The notes beneath the pieces are model-generated. The model was not told the DNA's origin, ran no database searches, and was given only the letters and a program-made list of their open reading frames with translations. Positions 35,559 to 43,380 of a stretch of 64,000 nucleotides of DNA are shown in pieces. The translations under genes and the position numbers were made by a program. The stretch covers positions 1 to 64,000 of the forward strand of contig NZ_VCNP01000032.1 of NCBI RefSeq assembly GCF_006782915.1, given 5' to 3'. Positions within the stretch are counted from its first letter, which is position 1. Each line of letters starts with the position of its first letter. The stretch is from Streptomyces calvus (GTDB taxonomy: Bacteria > Actinomycetota > Actinomycetes > Streptomycetales > Streptomycetaceae).

Positions 35559-36644
35559 GTGAGCGGTGGACGCGTGCGCGTGCTGAGGCCCGAGGAACTC
35601 GGCGAGAGGGAACGGGAGCGCTGGCGGGAACTGCGCGCCGCGGCCGACGCGCCGCGCAGCCCCTTCATGGAGCCGGAGTTCGCCGTCGCCGTAGGCCGGG
35701 TGCGGCCCCCGGCGCGGGTCGCGGTGCTGTACGAGGGGGCGGAGCCGGCGGGTTTCCTGCCGTACGAGCGGGGCCCGCTGGGGCAGGGCCGGGCGATCGG
35801 GCTCGGGGTGTCGGACTGCCAGGGAGCGGTCCTCGGCCCCGGCACCGCACCGGAGACCGGCGGACTGCTGCGGGCCTGCTCGGTGTCGAGCTTCGCCTTC
35901 GACAACCTGGAGGCCGGCCAGGACCTGTTCGTGCCCCACGCGGCGGAGGAGCACGCCACCTACGTCATCGACGTGGAGAAGGGCTACGAGACCTACGAGT
36001 CGGTGCTGCGCACCCAGTCGCCGAAGTTCCTGAAGACCACCCTGGCCAAGGAGCGCCGGCTGGACCGCCGGGCCGGGCCCGTGCGGTTCGTCTTCGACGA
36101 GCGCGACCCGGCCGCGCTGCGCGCGCTCATGGAGTGGAAGTCCGCGCAGTACCGCAGGACCGGGCGCCAGGACCGGTTCGCGCGGGAGTGGATCGCCCGT
36201 CTCGTGGGCCGGCTCGCCGAGACGCGGGCGCCCCAGTGCACGGGCACGCTGTCGGTGCTGTACGCCGGTGGGCGCCCCGTCGCCGCGCACTTCGGTCTGC
36301 GCTCGGCCTCCGTGCTGGCCTGCTGGTTCCCGGCGTACGACCCGGAGTTCGCGAAGTACTCGCCCGGTCTGGTGCTGCATCTGCGGATGGCGGAGGCGGC
36401 GGCGGCCGAGGGCATCGGCCTGCTCGACCTGGGGCGTGGGCCGGCCGAGTACAAGGACGCGTTGAAGACCGGCGAACTCGCCGTCTACGAAGGGGCGGTG
36501 ACCCGGCCGGGCGTGGGCGCCGCGCTGCACTGGCTGAGCCGCGAGCCGGTGCGCCGCGCGCACGGCTTCGTCCGCGCCCGCCCGCGCCTGGCGTCGCTGG
36601 CGTCGCGGACCTTGAAGGGCGCGGCGCGGCTGCGCCGGCCGTGA
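35559..36644 (+). CDS. FemAB/CelD-like GNAT acyltransferase
   Basis: A 361-residue protein of the CelD/BcsL and FemAB-like acetyltransferase group, which modify cell-surface glycans. N-terminal GNAT-like half: [50 protein letters not shown]-terminal half: [116 protein letters not shown]. The last stretch is the diagnostic closing motif. Soluble, GTG start with GGGGGTCAG upstream. First gene of a plus-strand operon; the next ORF starts 17 bases later. Confidence 0.88.
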   Translation: MSGGRVRVLRPEELGERERERWRELRAAADAPRSPFMEPEFAVAVGRVRPPARVAVLYEGAEPAGFLPYERGPLGQGRAIGLGVSDCQGAVLGPGTAPETGGLLRACSVSSFAFDNLEAGQDLFVPHAAEEHATYVIDVEKGYETYESVLRTQSPKFLKTTLAKERRLDRRAGPVRFVFDERDPAALRALMEWKSAQYRRTGRQDRFAREWIARLVGRLAETRAPQCTGTLSVLYAGGRPVAAHFGLRSASVLACWFPAYDPEFAKYSPGLVLHLRMAEAAAAEGIGLLDLGRGPAEYKDALKTGELAVYEGAVTRPGVGAALHWLSREPVRRAHGFVRARPRLASLASRTLKGAARLRRP

Positions 36645-36661
36645 GGAGGAGGGGGAGGGCC

Positions 36662-38365
36662 ATGGTCCACGAGGGTGGGGACGCGCGTACGCGGGAGGAG
36701 ATCCGGCGGTTCCTGGCGATCGGGTCGGTGCAGGTCGCCGAGATCGACCTGGACGGCGACGAGGCGGCGCTCAGACCCGGGCCGGGCAGCCCGCCGGTCA
36801 CGCACGGCGAGGTGTTCCTGCTGGTCAGACGGGCGGGTCGACCGGTGGGGACACTGCTGGCGCGGGTGCCGGAGGGCGCGGATCCACGGGCGGTGCTGAC
36901 GGCGGCGGCAGCCGGGACCGCGGGGACTTCCGCCGGGACCGTGACGGCTCCCGACGAGGGCGTGGAGGCTTCCGACGGGACCGTGGCGGCTCCCGACGAG
37001 GGCGTGGAGGCTTCCGACGGGACCGTGGTGGCTTCCGACGGGCGTGTGGGGGCTTGTGCCGGGGCCGTGGGGGCTCGTGCCGGGGCCGTGGGGGCGGGCG
37101 GGGGTGCGGGGTTGCCGTTCGCCTCGGTCGTGGTCGCCACCCGGGAGCGGACCGCGCAGCTCGGGCGGGCCCTGGACTCGCTGCTCGCGCAGGAGCACCC
37201 GCGCTTCGAGATCGTCGTCGTCGACAACGCGCCCCTGACCGGCGGGACGCGCGAGCTGGTGGAGCGGAAGTACGGCGAGCGGGTGCGGTACGTGTGCGAG
37301 CCGGTGCCCGGACTGGCGGTCGCGCACAACACAGGGCTGGCCGAGGTCCGCGGCGAGGTGGTCGCGTTCACCGACGACGACGTGGTCGCCGATCCGCGCT
37401 GGCTGGCCGAGCTGACCGCGCCCTTCGCCGCCGACCGCCGGCTCGGCTGCGCCACCGGCCTGATCCTGCCGGCCCGGCTGCGCACCCCGGCCCAGGTGCT
37501 GCTGGAGAGCCACGGCGGTTTCGCCAAGGGGTTCACGCCGACGACGTACGACCCGGCGGACCCGCCCCGCGACGAGCCGCTGTTCCCCTTCACCGCGGGC
37601 CGCTTCGGCTCCGGCGCCAACATGGCCTTCCGCACCGGGACGCTGCGTTCCGTCGGCGGCTTCGACCCGGCCACCGGCGCCGGGACACCCGCCCGCGGCG
37701 GCGACGACCTGTACGGCTTCGTCCGCGTCCTCGCCCAGGGGCACCGGCTGCACTACACGCCGTACGCGCTGGTGTGGCACCACCACCGCGAGACCTGGGC
37801 CGACCTGGAGACCCAGGCGTACGGCTACGGCGCCGGCCTCACCGCCTACCTCACCGCGGTCCTGGTCAACCGGCCCGCGCTGCTGCCGGCGTTCCTCGCC
37901 CGGCTGCCGCGCGGCCTGGCCCACGCCCGCGCGCTGACCGCCGTGCGCGCGGCGGACAGCGGCGGCGCGGCACCGGGCTCGCACGCCACCCGCACGCACC
38001 CGTGGCCCCGCCGGCTGTCGCGACTGCAGCGCAGAGGAATGCTGTACGGGCCGGTCGGCTACCTGCGGGCCCGGCGCGCTCTGGCGAACCGCACGGACAG
38101 TGCGGGGAGCGCGGGGAACGCGGGGAACGCGGGGAACGCGGGGAACGCGGGAAGCGCGGGGAACGCGGGAAGCGCGGGAAGCGCGGGGAACGCGGGAATC
38201 GCGGGAAGCGCGGGGAACGCGGGGAACGCGGGAAGCGCGGGAAGCGCGGGGAACGCGGGAAGCGCGGGAAGCGCGGGGAACGCGGGAAGCGCGGGAAGCG
38301 CGGGGAACGCGGGAAGCGCGGGGAACGCGGGAAGCGCGGGAAGCGCGGGGAGGGGGACGAGATGA
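36662..38365 (+). CDS. GT2 glycosyltransferase with repeat linker and (S/N)AG tail
   Basis: The 567-residue product has an N-terminal domain of about 90 residues ([38 protein letters not shown]), a linker with two 14-residue repeats, then a GT-A fold: [22 protein letters not shown] (from residue 154), VVDNAPLTG, and the metal/nucleotide motif FTDDDV (236-241), followed by [35 protein letters not shown] with the acceptor-site acid. The C-terminus is 28 consecutive S/N/I-A-G triplets. The donor sugar is unknown. Start ATG preceded by GGAGGAGGGGGAGGG. The stop overlaps the deacetylase start (ATGA). Confidence 0.88.
   Translation: MVHEGGDARTREEIRRFLAIGSVQVAEIDLDGDEAALRPGPGSPPVTHGEVFLLVRRAGRPVGTLLARVPEGADPRAVLTAAAAGTAGTSAGTVTAPDEGVEASDGTVAAPDEGVEASDGTVVASDGRVGACAGAVGARAGAVGAGGGAGLPFASVVVATRERTAQLGRALDSLLAQEHPRFEIVVVDNAPLTGGTRELVERKYGERVRYVCEPVPGLAVAHNTGLAEVRGEVVAFTDDDVVADPRWLAELTAPFAADRRLGCATGLILPARLRTPAQVLLESHGGFAKGFTPTTYDPADPPRDEPLFPFTAGRFGSGANMAFRTGTLRSVGGFDPATGAGTPARGGDDLYGFVRVLAQGHRLHYTPYALVWHHHRETWADLETQAYGYGAGLTAYLTAVLVNRPALLPAFLARLPRGLAHARALTAVRAADSGGAAPGSHATRTHPWPRRLSRLQRRGMLYGPVGYLRARRALANRTDSAGSAGNAGNAGNAGNAGSAGNAGSAGSAGNAGIAGSAGNAGNAGSAGSAGNAGSAGSAGNAGSAGSAGNAGSAGNAGSAGSAGRGTR
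36947..37030 (+). repeat. 42-bp tandem repeat in the GT2 linker
   Basis: Two near-identical 42-base units encode [14 protein letters not shown] and [14 protein letters not shown], followed by a partial third (ASDG) and then GAVGA-type repeats. Confidence 0.75.
38099..38350 (+). repeat. 28 x 9-bp repeat encoding (S/N)AG
   Basis: Units alternate mainly between GCGGGGAAC and GCGGGAAGC. They encode the C-terminal triplet tail of the glycosyltransferase and run to within 12 bases of the deacetylase ATG. In the shifted frame the same DNA reads RGE/RGK (collagen-like), but that frame has no start of its own. Confidence 0.9.
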
Positions 38366-39156
38366 GTCCGGCCGTGCCCGTGTTCCTCTACCACGCCGTG
38401 ATGGACGAACCGCCGGCGTGGATCGCCGAATTCACCGTCACACCACGGGCGTTCGCCTCCCATCTCGACGCGGTCGTCGACAGCGGCCGCACCCCCGTCA
38501 CCATCAGCGCCTTCGCCGACCACCTGGCCGGGCGGGCGCCCCTGCCGCCCCGGCCGGTGCTGCTCACCTTCGACGACGGCTTCGCCGACCTGCCCGGCCC
38601 CACCGCCGACGCCCTGGCCGCGCGCGGGCTGCCCGCCACCGCGTACCTCACCACCGGCGCCATCGCCGCCGGCGGCCGCAGTCTGCTGCCGCCCGCCCCG
38701 ATGATGAGCCTGGACCGGGTCGCCGAGCTGGAACGTTCCGGCATGGAGATCGGCAGCCACACGGTCACCCACGCCCAGCTCGACACGCTCACCGACCGGC
38801 AGCTGCGCGCCGAACTCCACGACTCCAAGGCCGTGTTGGAGGACACCCTCGGCCACCCGGTGCCCCATCTCGCCTACCCGCACGGCTACAACAGCCCTCG
38901 CGTGCGCGCCACGGCCGCCCGCGCCGGATACGAGACGGCGACCGCCGTCCGGCACGCGCTCAGCTCGGAACAGGACGAGCGCTACCGCATCGCCCGGCTG
39001 ATCGTCCGCCGCAGCCACACCGTCGCCGACGTCGAGACCTGGCTCGCGGGCGACGGCGCGCGCATCGCCCCGTACCGGGACGGGCCGAAGACGATCGCCT
39101 GGCGCTGGTACCGGCGGGCGCGCACCGCCCTGCACGGACCGGCCTTCGCCGGGTGA
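38362..39156 (+). CDS. polysaccharide deacetylase (NodB/CE4 family)
   Basis: A 264-residue metal-dependent deacetylase acting on N-acetylated glycans. Motif 1 TFDD (residues 69-72, catalytic base and metal Asp), motif 2 SHTVTH (132-137, two metal His), motif 3 [24 protein letters not shown], and a final motif of the [12 protein letters not shown] type. No signal peptide is visible, so it either acts inside on a lipid-linked precursor or uses an unrecognised export route. ATG overlaps the glycosyltransferase stop by ATGA, with GGGAGGGGGACGAG upstream. Confidence 0.93.
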   Translation: MSPAVPVFLYHAVMDEPPAWIAEFTVTPRAFASHLDAVVDSGRTPVTISAFADHLAGRAPLPPRPVLLTFDDGFADLPGPTADALAARGLPATAYLTTGAIAAGGRSLLPPAPMMSLDRVAELERSGMEIGSHTVTHAQLDTLTDRQLRAELHDSKAVLEDTLGHPVPHLAYPHGYNSPRVRATAARAGYETATAVRHALSSEQDERYRIARLIVRRSHTVADVETWLAGDGARIAPYRDGPKTIAWRWYRRARTALHGPAFAG

Positions 39157-39237
39157 GCCGGGGCGGGCCCGCGCCGCGCGGGCGGCGGGAGGGCGGCGCA
39201 CGGGGCCGCGGTCCCACCGGTCACGAGTCCGACGAAT

Positions 39238-39269
39238 TTGATGTGAAAAACGAGGGTAATTCCTATACT
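39238..39269 (+). promoter_or_regulatory. candidate promoter before the GT-C-like gene
   Basis: A perfect-looking -10, TATACT (39264-39269), lies in an unusually AT-rich patch. TTGATG at 39238-39243 is 20 bases upstream, a long spacer, so the -35 is doubtful. The GTG of the next gene is 25 bases downstream. Confidence 0.45.
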
Positions 39270-39294
39270 CGGTCCGGGGGAGGGGAGTCTCGGC

Positions 39295-41214
39295 GTGCAG
39301 CAACATGTGCCCGTACCGACCGCTGAGAGCAGCGCGCTGCCCACCTCCGAGGCCGTCGCCGAGGCGGGGGACGCGGGGCGGTCCGCCGACGGCGGCCGCA
39401 GACCCCGGCGGGTCCGGTGGCGTCTGCCGGACGCCGGCCTGGTGTCGCTGCTGCTGGCCGCCGCGCTGTGGTGCTACGCGCTGCCCCGCATCGGCTTCCG
39501 GGAGATGGGCGACTACGGTCTGCTGGACCGCCTGCCGGTCGCCTACCACCTGTCCCTGCTGGTCCTGACGGCCGGTTTCGTGCTCACGCTGCGGCGGGCG
39601 GGCACCGCGCCCTGGTGGCCGGCCGCGCACTGTGCCGCGCTGCTGTTCGCGCTGAAGGCACCGCCGGCGGTGCTGTACGACGCCGTGCGCTACCCGTGGG
39701 CGTCCAAGCACGACGCCGTCGTCGACACGCTGCTCGCCAACGGTGAACTGCGGCCCGGCGCCGCACTGTCCGGCAACATGTCCGCGTACGACCAGTGGCC
39801 GGGCTTCTTCACGCTCAACGCCGGGCTGGTGCGCGCCTTCGGCGTGGAGAGCGCCGCCACGTACGCCAACTGGGCACCGATCGTCCTCGGCCTGCTGATG
39901 ATGCCGGTGCTCGTGCTGATCTACCGCACCTTCTGCCAGGACTGGCGGCTGGTGTGGACCGCCGTGTGGATCTTCCAGCTCGCCAACTGGGTGGGACAGG
40001 ACTACTTCGCGCCGCAGGGGCTCGCCTACCTGCTGCACCTGACGGTCATCGCGGTGGTGCTGCGGCACTTCGTGCGACCCGGCTCCGCCGGGCGGCTGCG
40101 CGACCGCACCTTCCTCGACCCGGCCGCCGCCACCGTGCCGCCGCCCACGGGGAACCGGCAGCGCGCGGTGTGCGTGGTGGTCCTCGCGCCGCTGATCGCC
40201 GCCGTCAACGCCACGCACCAGCTCACCCCGGTGATGCTCTGCATCTGCCTGTTCGCGCTCACCCTGACGCGCCGCTACCGCAACTACGGGCTGCTGGCCG
40301 TCGCCGCGCTGCTGATGCTCGTCTGGGACCTGACCATGGGGCGGCCGCTGTTCGTCGAGACGCTCTCCACCCTCAAGGAGTCGATCGGCGACCTCACGCA
40401 GAACTCCCGCGCCGGATACGCCGGCCAGCTCACCGGTCCCGGGCCCGAACTTGCCGGGACGGCCAACGTGCTGATGGTGCTGGCGGTCGCCGCGCTCGCC
40501 GGGGTCGCGCTGCTGCTGCGGCGCCGGCTGGTCCGCAGCGCGCTGCCGCTGCTGCTGGTGTCCGCCGCCCCGGTCCCGCTGTTCGCCGTGAACGACTACG
40601 GCGGCGAAATGCTCTTCCGCGTCTACCTGTTCGGGCTGCCCGGCGCGGCCTTCTTCGCCGCGGCCGCACTGGTGCCCGCCGCCGCGGGAAAACGCCGCGG
40701 CCGGGCCCCGGTGGCGCGGCGCCGGGTCGCGGCCGTCGCCCTGCCGGCCGTGCTGCTGGTGCTGCTGACCGGCTTCCTGCCGTCGTACTACGGCAAGGAG
40801 ACGATGTACTACACGCCGCCCGAGGAGACCGCGCTGGTCGTCCGGGCCCTGGACAACGCGCCCGACGGCTCGCTGATCCTCGCCACCAGCGGTTCCTTCC
40901 CCGAGGCCCTGCACCGGTACGACCGTCTGGAGCACTGGTTCTTCGCCGAGCAGGAACTGCCCGAGAACGAGAGGATGCTGAAGGACCCGGCCGGTTACCT
41001 CGCCGACGGGATTCCGCCCGGAACCCGGGCCTACGTGATCCTCACCCGCACCCAGGACGTCTACACCGCCGGAGAGGGCCTGCTGCCCGCCGACGGATTC
41101 GAGACCCTGCGCACCGCACTGTCCGCCTCACCGCTCTTCCGGACCGTCGAAAGCCACTCCTACGGCGTCGTCCTGGAGTACCGCCCGGCCGCCCGAGGAA
41201 CGACCACAAGGTGA
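39295..41214 (+). CDS. large multi-spanning membrane protein, GT-C-like
   Basis: A 639-residue integral membrane protein. A polar 40-residue start is followed by about 11-13 predicted spans (for example LPDAGLVSLLLAAALWCYALP, WAPIVLGLLMMPVLVLIYRTF, LAYLLHLTVIAVVLRHFV, LTPVMLCICLFALTLTRRYRNYGLLAVAALLMLVWDL) and an external C-terminal domain (from GKETMYYTPPEETALVVRAL). Acidic residues sit in the first large loop (FREMGDYGLLDR, YPWASKHDAVVD), where GT-C enzymes carry catalytic acids. Best guess: lipid-linked sugar transferase or polymerase of the glycan locus. Confidence is high for the gene, low for the function. Confidence 0.75.
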   Translation: MQQHVPVPTAESSALPTSEAVAEAGDAGRSADGGRRPRRVRWRLPDAGLVSLLLAAALWCYALPRIGFREMGDYGLLDRLPVAYHLSLLVLTAGFVLTLRRAGTAPWWPAAHCAALLFALKAPPAVLYDAVRYPWASKHDAVVDTLLANGELRPGAALSGNMSAYDQWPGFFTLNAGLVRAFGVESAATYANWAPIVLGLLMMPVLVLIYRTFCQDWRLVWTAVWIFQLANWVGQDYFAPQGLAYLLHLTVIAVVLRHFVRPGSAGRLRDRTFLDPAAATVPPPTGNRQRAVCVVVLAPLIAAVNATHQLTPVMLCICLFALTLTRRYRNYGLLAVAALLMLVWDLTMGRPLFVETLSTLKESIGDLTQNSRAGYAGQLTGPGPELAGTANVLMVLAVAALAGVALLLRRRLVRSALPLLLVSAAPVPLFAVNDYGGEMLFRVYLFGLPGAAFFAAAALVPAAAGKRRGRAPVARRRVAAVALPAVLLVLLTGFLPSYYGKETMYYTPPEETALVVRALDNAPDGSLILATSGSFPEALHRYDRLEHWFFAEQELPENERMLKDPAGYLADGIPPGTRAYVILTRTQDVYTAGEGLLPADGFETLRTALSASPLFRTVESHSYGVVLEYRPAARGTTTR

Positions 41215-41241
41215 TCAAGTGACGTTGAAGGCCCGCCCGTT

Positions 41242-41346
41242 GTGTCCGGTCCGTCAGATCCGTCAGATCCATCAGGTCCGTCAGGTCCGTCAGATCCGTC
41301 CGGTCCATCAGGTCCGTCAGGTCCGTCAGGTCCGTCAGGTCCGCCG
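41242..41346 (+). repeat. 9-bp tandem repeat before the small membrane-protein gene
   Basis: About eleven units around GGTCCGTCA (variants GATCCGTCA, GGTCCATCA). In the frame of the next gene they read as SGP/SDP triplets and remain open back to a GTG at 41242, so they may be a translated N-terminal leader or an untranslated spacer. Confidence 0.8.
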
Positions 41347-41832
41347 ATGAACACCACCGACTCCGCGCGCTCCAGCCGCAGCCGACAGGGCGCTGCCGCC
41401 GCCGGTGCGGTCCGCGTCACGAAAGGCGTCCCGACGACCGGGACGTACCTGAGAGTCCTCGTCGCTGCGTCGGGCTGGCTCGCGCTCGCCGCGACCGCCC
41501 TGCCCGGCCCGTCACCGCTGCGCTGGATCCCGGTGCTGCTCTTCACCCTGTTCGGTCCGGGCTGCGCGGCGCTGTATCCGCAGCCGGGCGGGCTGGCCGC
41601 CGGCGCCCGACTGGAGGCCGTCGCGCTCGCCGCGCCGGTCAGTCTGTCGCTCGGTGTCCTCACCGCCACCTCGCTGTTCCTGGTGGAGGGGTTCTCGACG
41701 ACCGCGTTCCTCGTCGCGCTCGCCGTGTTCACCACCGTCGTCGCGGCCCTGCCGGGACTGCCGCTGCCCGCGGCCCGGCGCGGCGCGGTGGAACGCACCC
41801 GACGCGGGCCCGGCGACGGCGGTGACGCATGA
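41347..41832 (+). CDS. small membrane protein of the glycan locus
   Basis: A 161-residue protein (if started at ATG 41347, MNTTDSARSS) with three or four hydrophobic spans: YLRVLVAASGWLALAATALPG, RWIPVLLFTLFGPGCAALYPQPGG, VALAAPVSLSLGVLTATSLFLV and TTAFLVALAVFTTVVAALPGLPLP. A longer reading from GTG 41242 adds 35 residues of SGP/SDP repeat. Ends with a 4-base overlap with the GH26-like gene, so co-translated with it. I do not recognise the family; it resembles the small accessory membrane proteins near polysaccharide polymerases. Confidence 0.65.
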   Translation: MNTTDSARSSRSRQGAAAAGAVRVTKGVPTTGTYLRVLVAASGWLALAATALPGPSPLRWIPVLLFTLFGPGCAALYPQPGGLAAGARLEAVALAAPVSLSLGVLTATSLFLVEGFSTTAFLVALAVFTTVVAALPGLPLPAARRGAVERTRRGPGDGGDA

Positions 41833-42965
41833 CGGGCCCGCGCCGGCGGAGCGAGCCGGGCGGACGGGCCGGACGGCGCGGCCGCACGGCGGCGCTGCTG
41901 GTGACGGTCGCCGCGCTGCTCGCCGGGCTCGGCTTCTGGGCCGGGCGTTCCGGCGACGCGGGGCCCTCCGGCCGGGGCCTGCCCGCGAACGCGGCCTCCG
42001 GAGAGGTGCCCACCGGCCCCTGCGCGCCCACCGGAACCCTGGTTCCGCCGTGCGGCGCGTGGTGGGGCGCGTATGTGCCGTACGCGGCGAACGGCTCGCT
42101 CAAGGACGCCGTGCTCGGCTTCGAGAAGAAGATCGGCCGCAAGCTCGATCTCGTCTACAACTACCACGACATGTCGGGCACCGAGCTCGACGGGCAGCTG
42201 CTCACCCCCGACGAGCAGGAACTCGGCAGGGACCGGCTGCTCATGCTGGCCTGGGAGTCCACGATCTGGACCGAGCCGCACCACGAGAACTGGACGGAGA
42301 CCCAGCTGGGCTGGCGGAACATCGCCTCCGGGAAGCACGACGAGGAGATCCTCGACCCGCAGATCCGACGCATCAAGGCCTACGGCAAACGCGTCTTCCT
42401 CTCCTTCGACCAGGAGACCGACGCCCGCATCAAGGAAGGCGCCGGCACGCCCGAGGAGTTCGTCGCGGCGTACCGGCACCTGCACGACCGGTTCCGGGAA
42501 CTGGGGGCCGACAACGTCGTGTGGGTGTGGACCGTCTCCGGCTACCTCGGCAGCGCGAAGGAGATGAAGGCCCTCTACCCCGGCGACGAGTACGTCGACT
42601 GGATCGCCATGGACCAGTACAACTACTACGGCTGTCACGACACCACCGACTGGAAGGACTTCCTGCGCAGCCAGCAGCCCAGCTACGAGTGGCTGCGCGC
42701 GAACGTCTCCGACAGCAAGCCGGTGATGCTCGCCGAGTTCGCCACCGCGCCCGACGCCGACGATCCGCGGCGCCAGCGCGACTGGTACGCGCAGATCCCC
42801 GACGTCGTGGAGCAGCTCCCGGAGGTGAAGGCCCTGGTCCACTGGAACCGGCCGACCTCCGAGGACCCCGCGTGCGATCTGACCGTCAACGACGGGCCGG
42901 GGCTGGAGGGTTACCGGGAGGCGGGCAAGGACGGGTACTTCCAGCAGCCGGTGCCGCCGCGGTAG
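41829..42965 (+). CDS. membrane-anchored GH26-like glycosidase
   Basis: The 378-residue protein has a basic start and one membrane anchor (about residues 20-38), placing the enzyme outside. The catalytic domain resembles GH26 (beta-mannanase-type (beta/alpha)8 barrels): WWGAYVPYAANGS, RVFLSFDQETDAR with candidate acid/base Glu196, VVWVWTVSGYLGSAKEMKALYPGDEYVDWIAMDQYNYYG, and KPVMLAEFATAP with candidate nucleophile Glu303. Three cysteines lie outside. In exopolysaccharide loci such enzymes trim or release the polymer. Starts by ATGA overlap and is the last gene of the plus-strand glycan operon. Confidence 0.85.
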   Translation: MTGPRRRSEPGGRAGRRGRTAALLVTVAALLAGLGFWAGRSGDAGPSGRGLPANAASGEVPTGPCAPTGTLVPPCGAWWGAYVPYAANGSLKDAVLGFEKKIGRKLDLVYNYHDMSGTELDGQLLTPDEQELGRDRLLMLAWESTIWTEPHHENWTETQLGWRNIASGKHDEEILDPQIRRIKAYGKRVFLSFDQETDARIKEGAGTPEEFVAAYRHLHDRFRELGADNVVWVWTVSGYLGSAKEMKALYPGDEYVDWIAMDQYNYYGCHDTTDWKDFLRSQQPSYEWLRANVSDSKPVMLAEFATAPDADDPRRQRDWYAQIPDVVEQLPEVKALVHWNRPTSEDPACDLTVNDGPGLEGYREAGKDGYFQQPVPPR

Positions 42966-43380
42966 GGGGCGTGAGGGTGCTCTCGCCGGGTCGCAGGCCG
43001 CACCCCTTCGACCCGGCGGGAACCGCCCGGATCGCCCAGTGACCGGGGGCGCTCAGTCACCCGGACGCCAGTGACCTGGGCGGTCAGTGGCGGGACGCCA
43101 GTGACCTGGGACGCCGGGTGCCCGGGCGGTCAGTGACCGGGAGGCAGAGACCCGGGCGGGCGGTCGGTGACCGGTTCGCCAGCGGCCCGGGACGCCAGTG
43201 GGCGGGGACTCCAGTGGGCGGGGACTCCAGCGGCCCGCGGCCCCAGCGGCCCGGGACTCCAGTGGGCCGGGACGCCAGCGGCCCGCGGCCCACAGCGGCC
43301 CCAGCGGCCCGGGACGCCACTGGGCCGGGACGCCAGTGGCCCGGCGCGCCAGTGGGCCGGGACGCCGGGTGCCCGGGCGG
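42966..43380. repeat. degenerate GC-rich repeat array between converging genes
   Basis: This 415-base gap contains roughly 20 degenerate copies of a 15-17 base unit with the core GGGACGCCAGTGGGCC (variants CCAGCGGCCCGC, CTCCAGTGGGCGG, CGGTCAGTGACC). No gene is supportable. The blocks GGACGCCGGGTGCCCGGGCG at about 43110 and 43360 are identical over 20 bases. It lies between the GH26-like and flippase stop codons and may also act as a two-way terminator region. Confidence 0.75.

Noticed and set aside
38099..38350. CRISPR-like array
   Set aside because: Units are 9 bases with no spacers and are in frame with the glycosyltransferase; no cas genes nearby.
37054..38361. Collagen-like protein (RGE/RGK repeats) in the second frame
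   Set aside because: It is only the shifted reading of the (S/N)AG repeat; upstream residues in that frame are the shadow of the glycosyltransferase.
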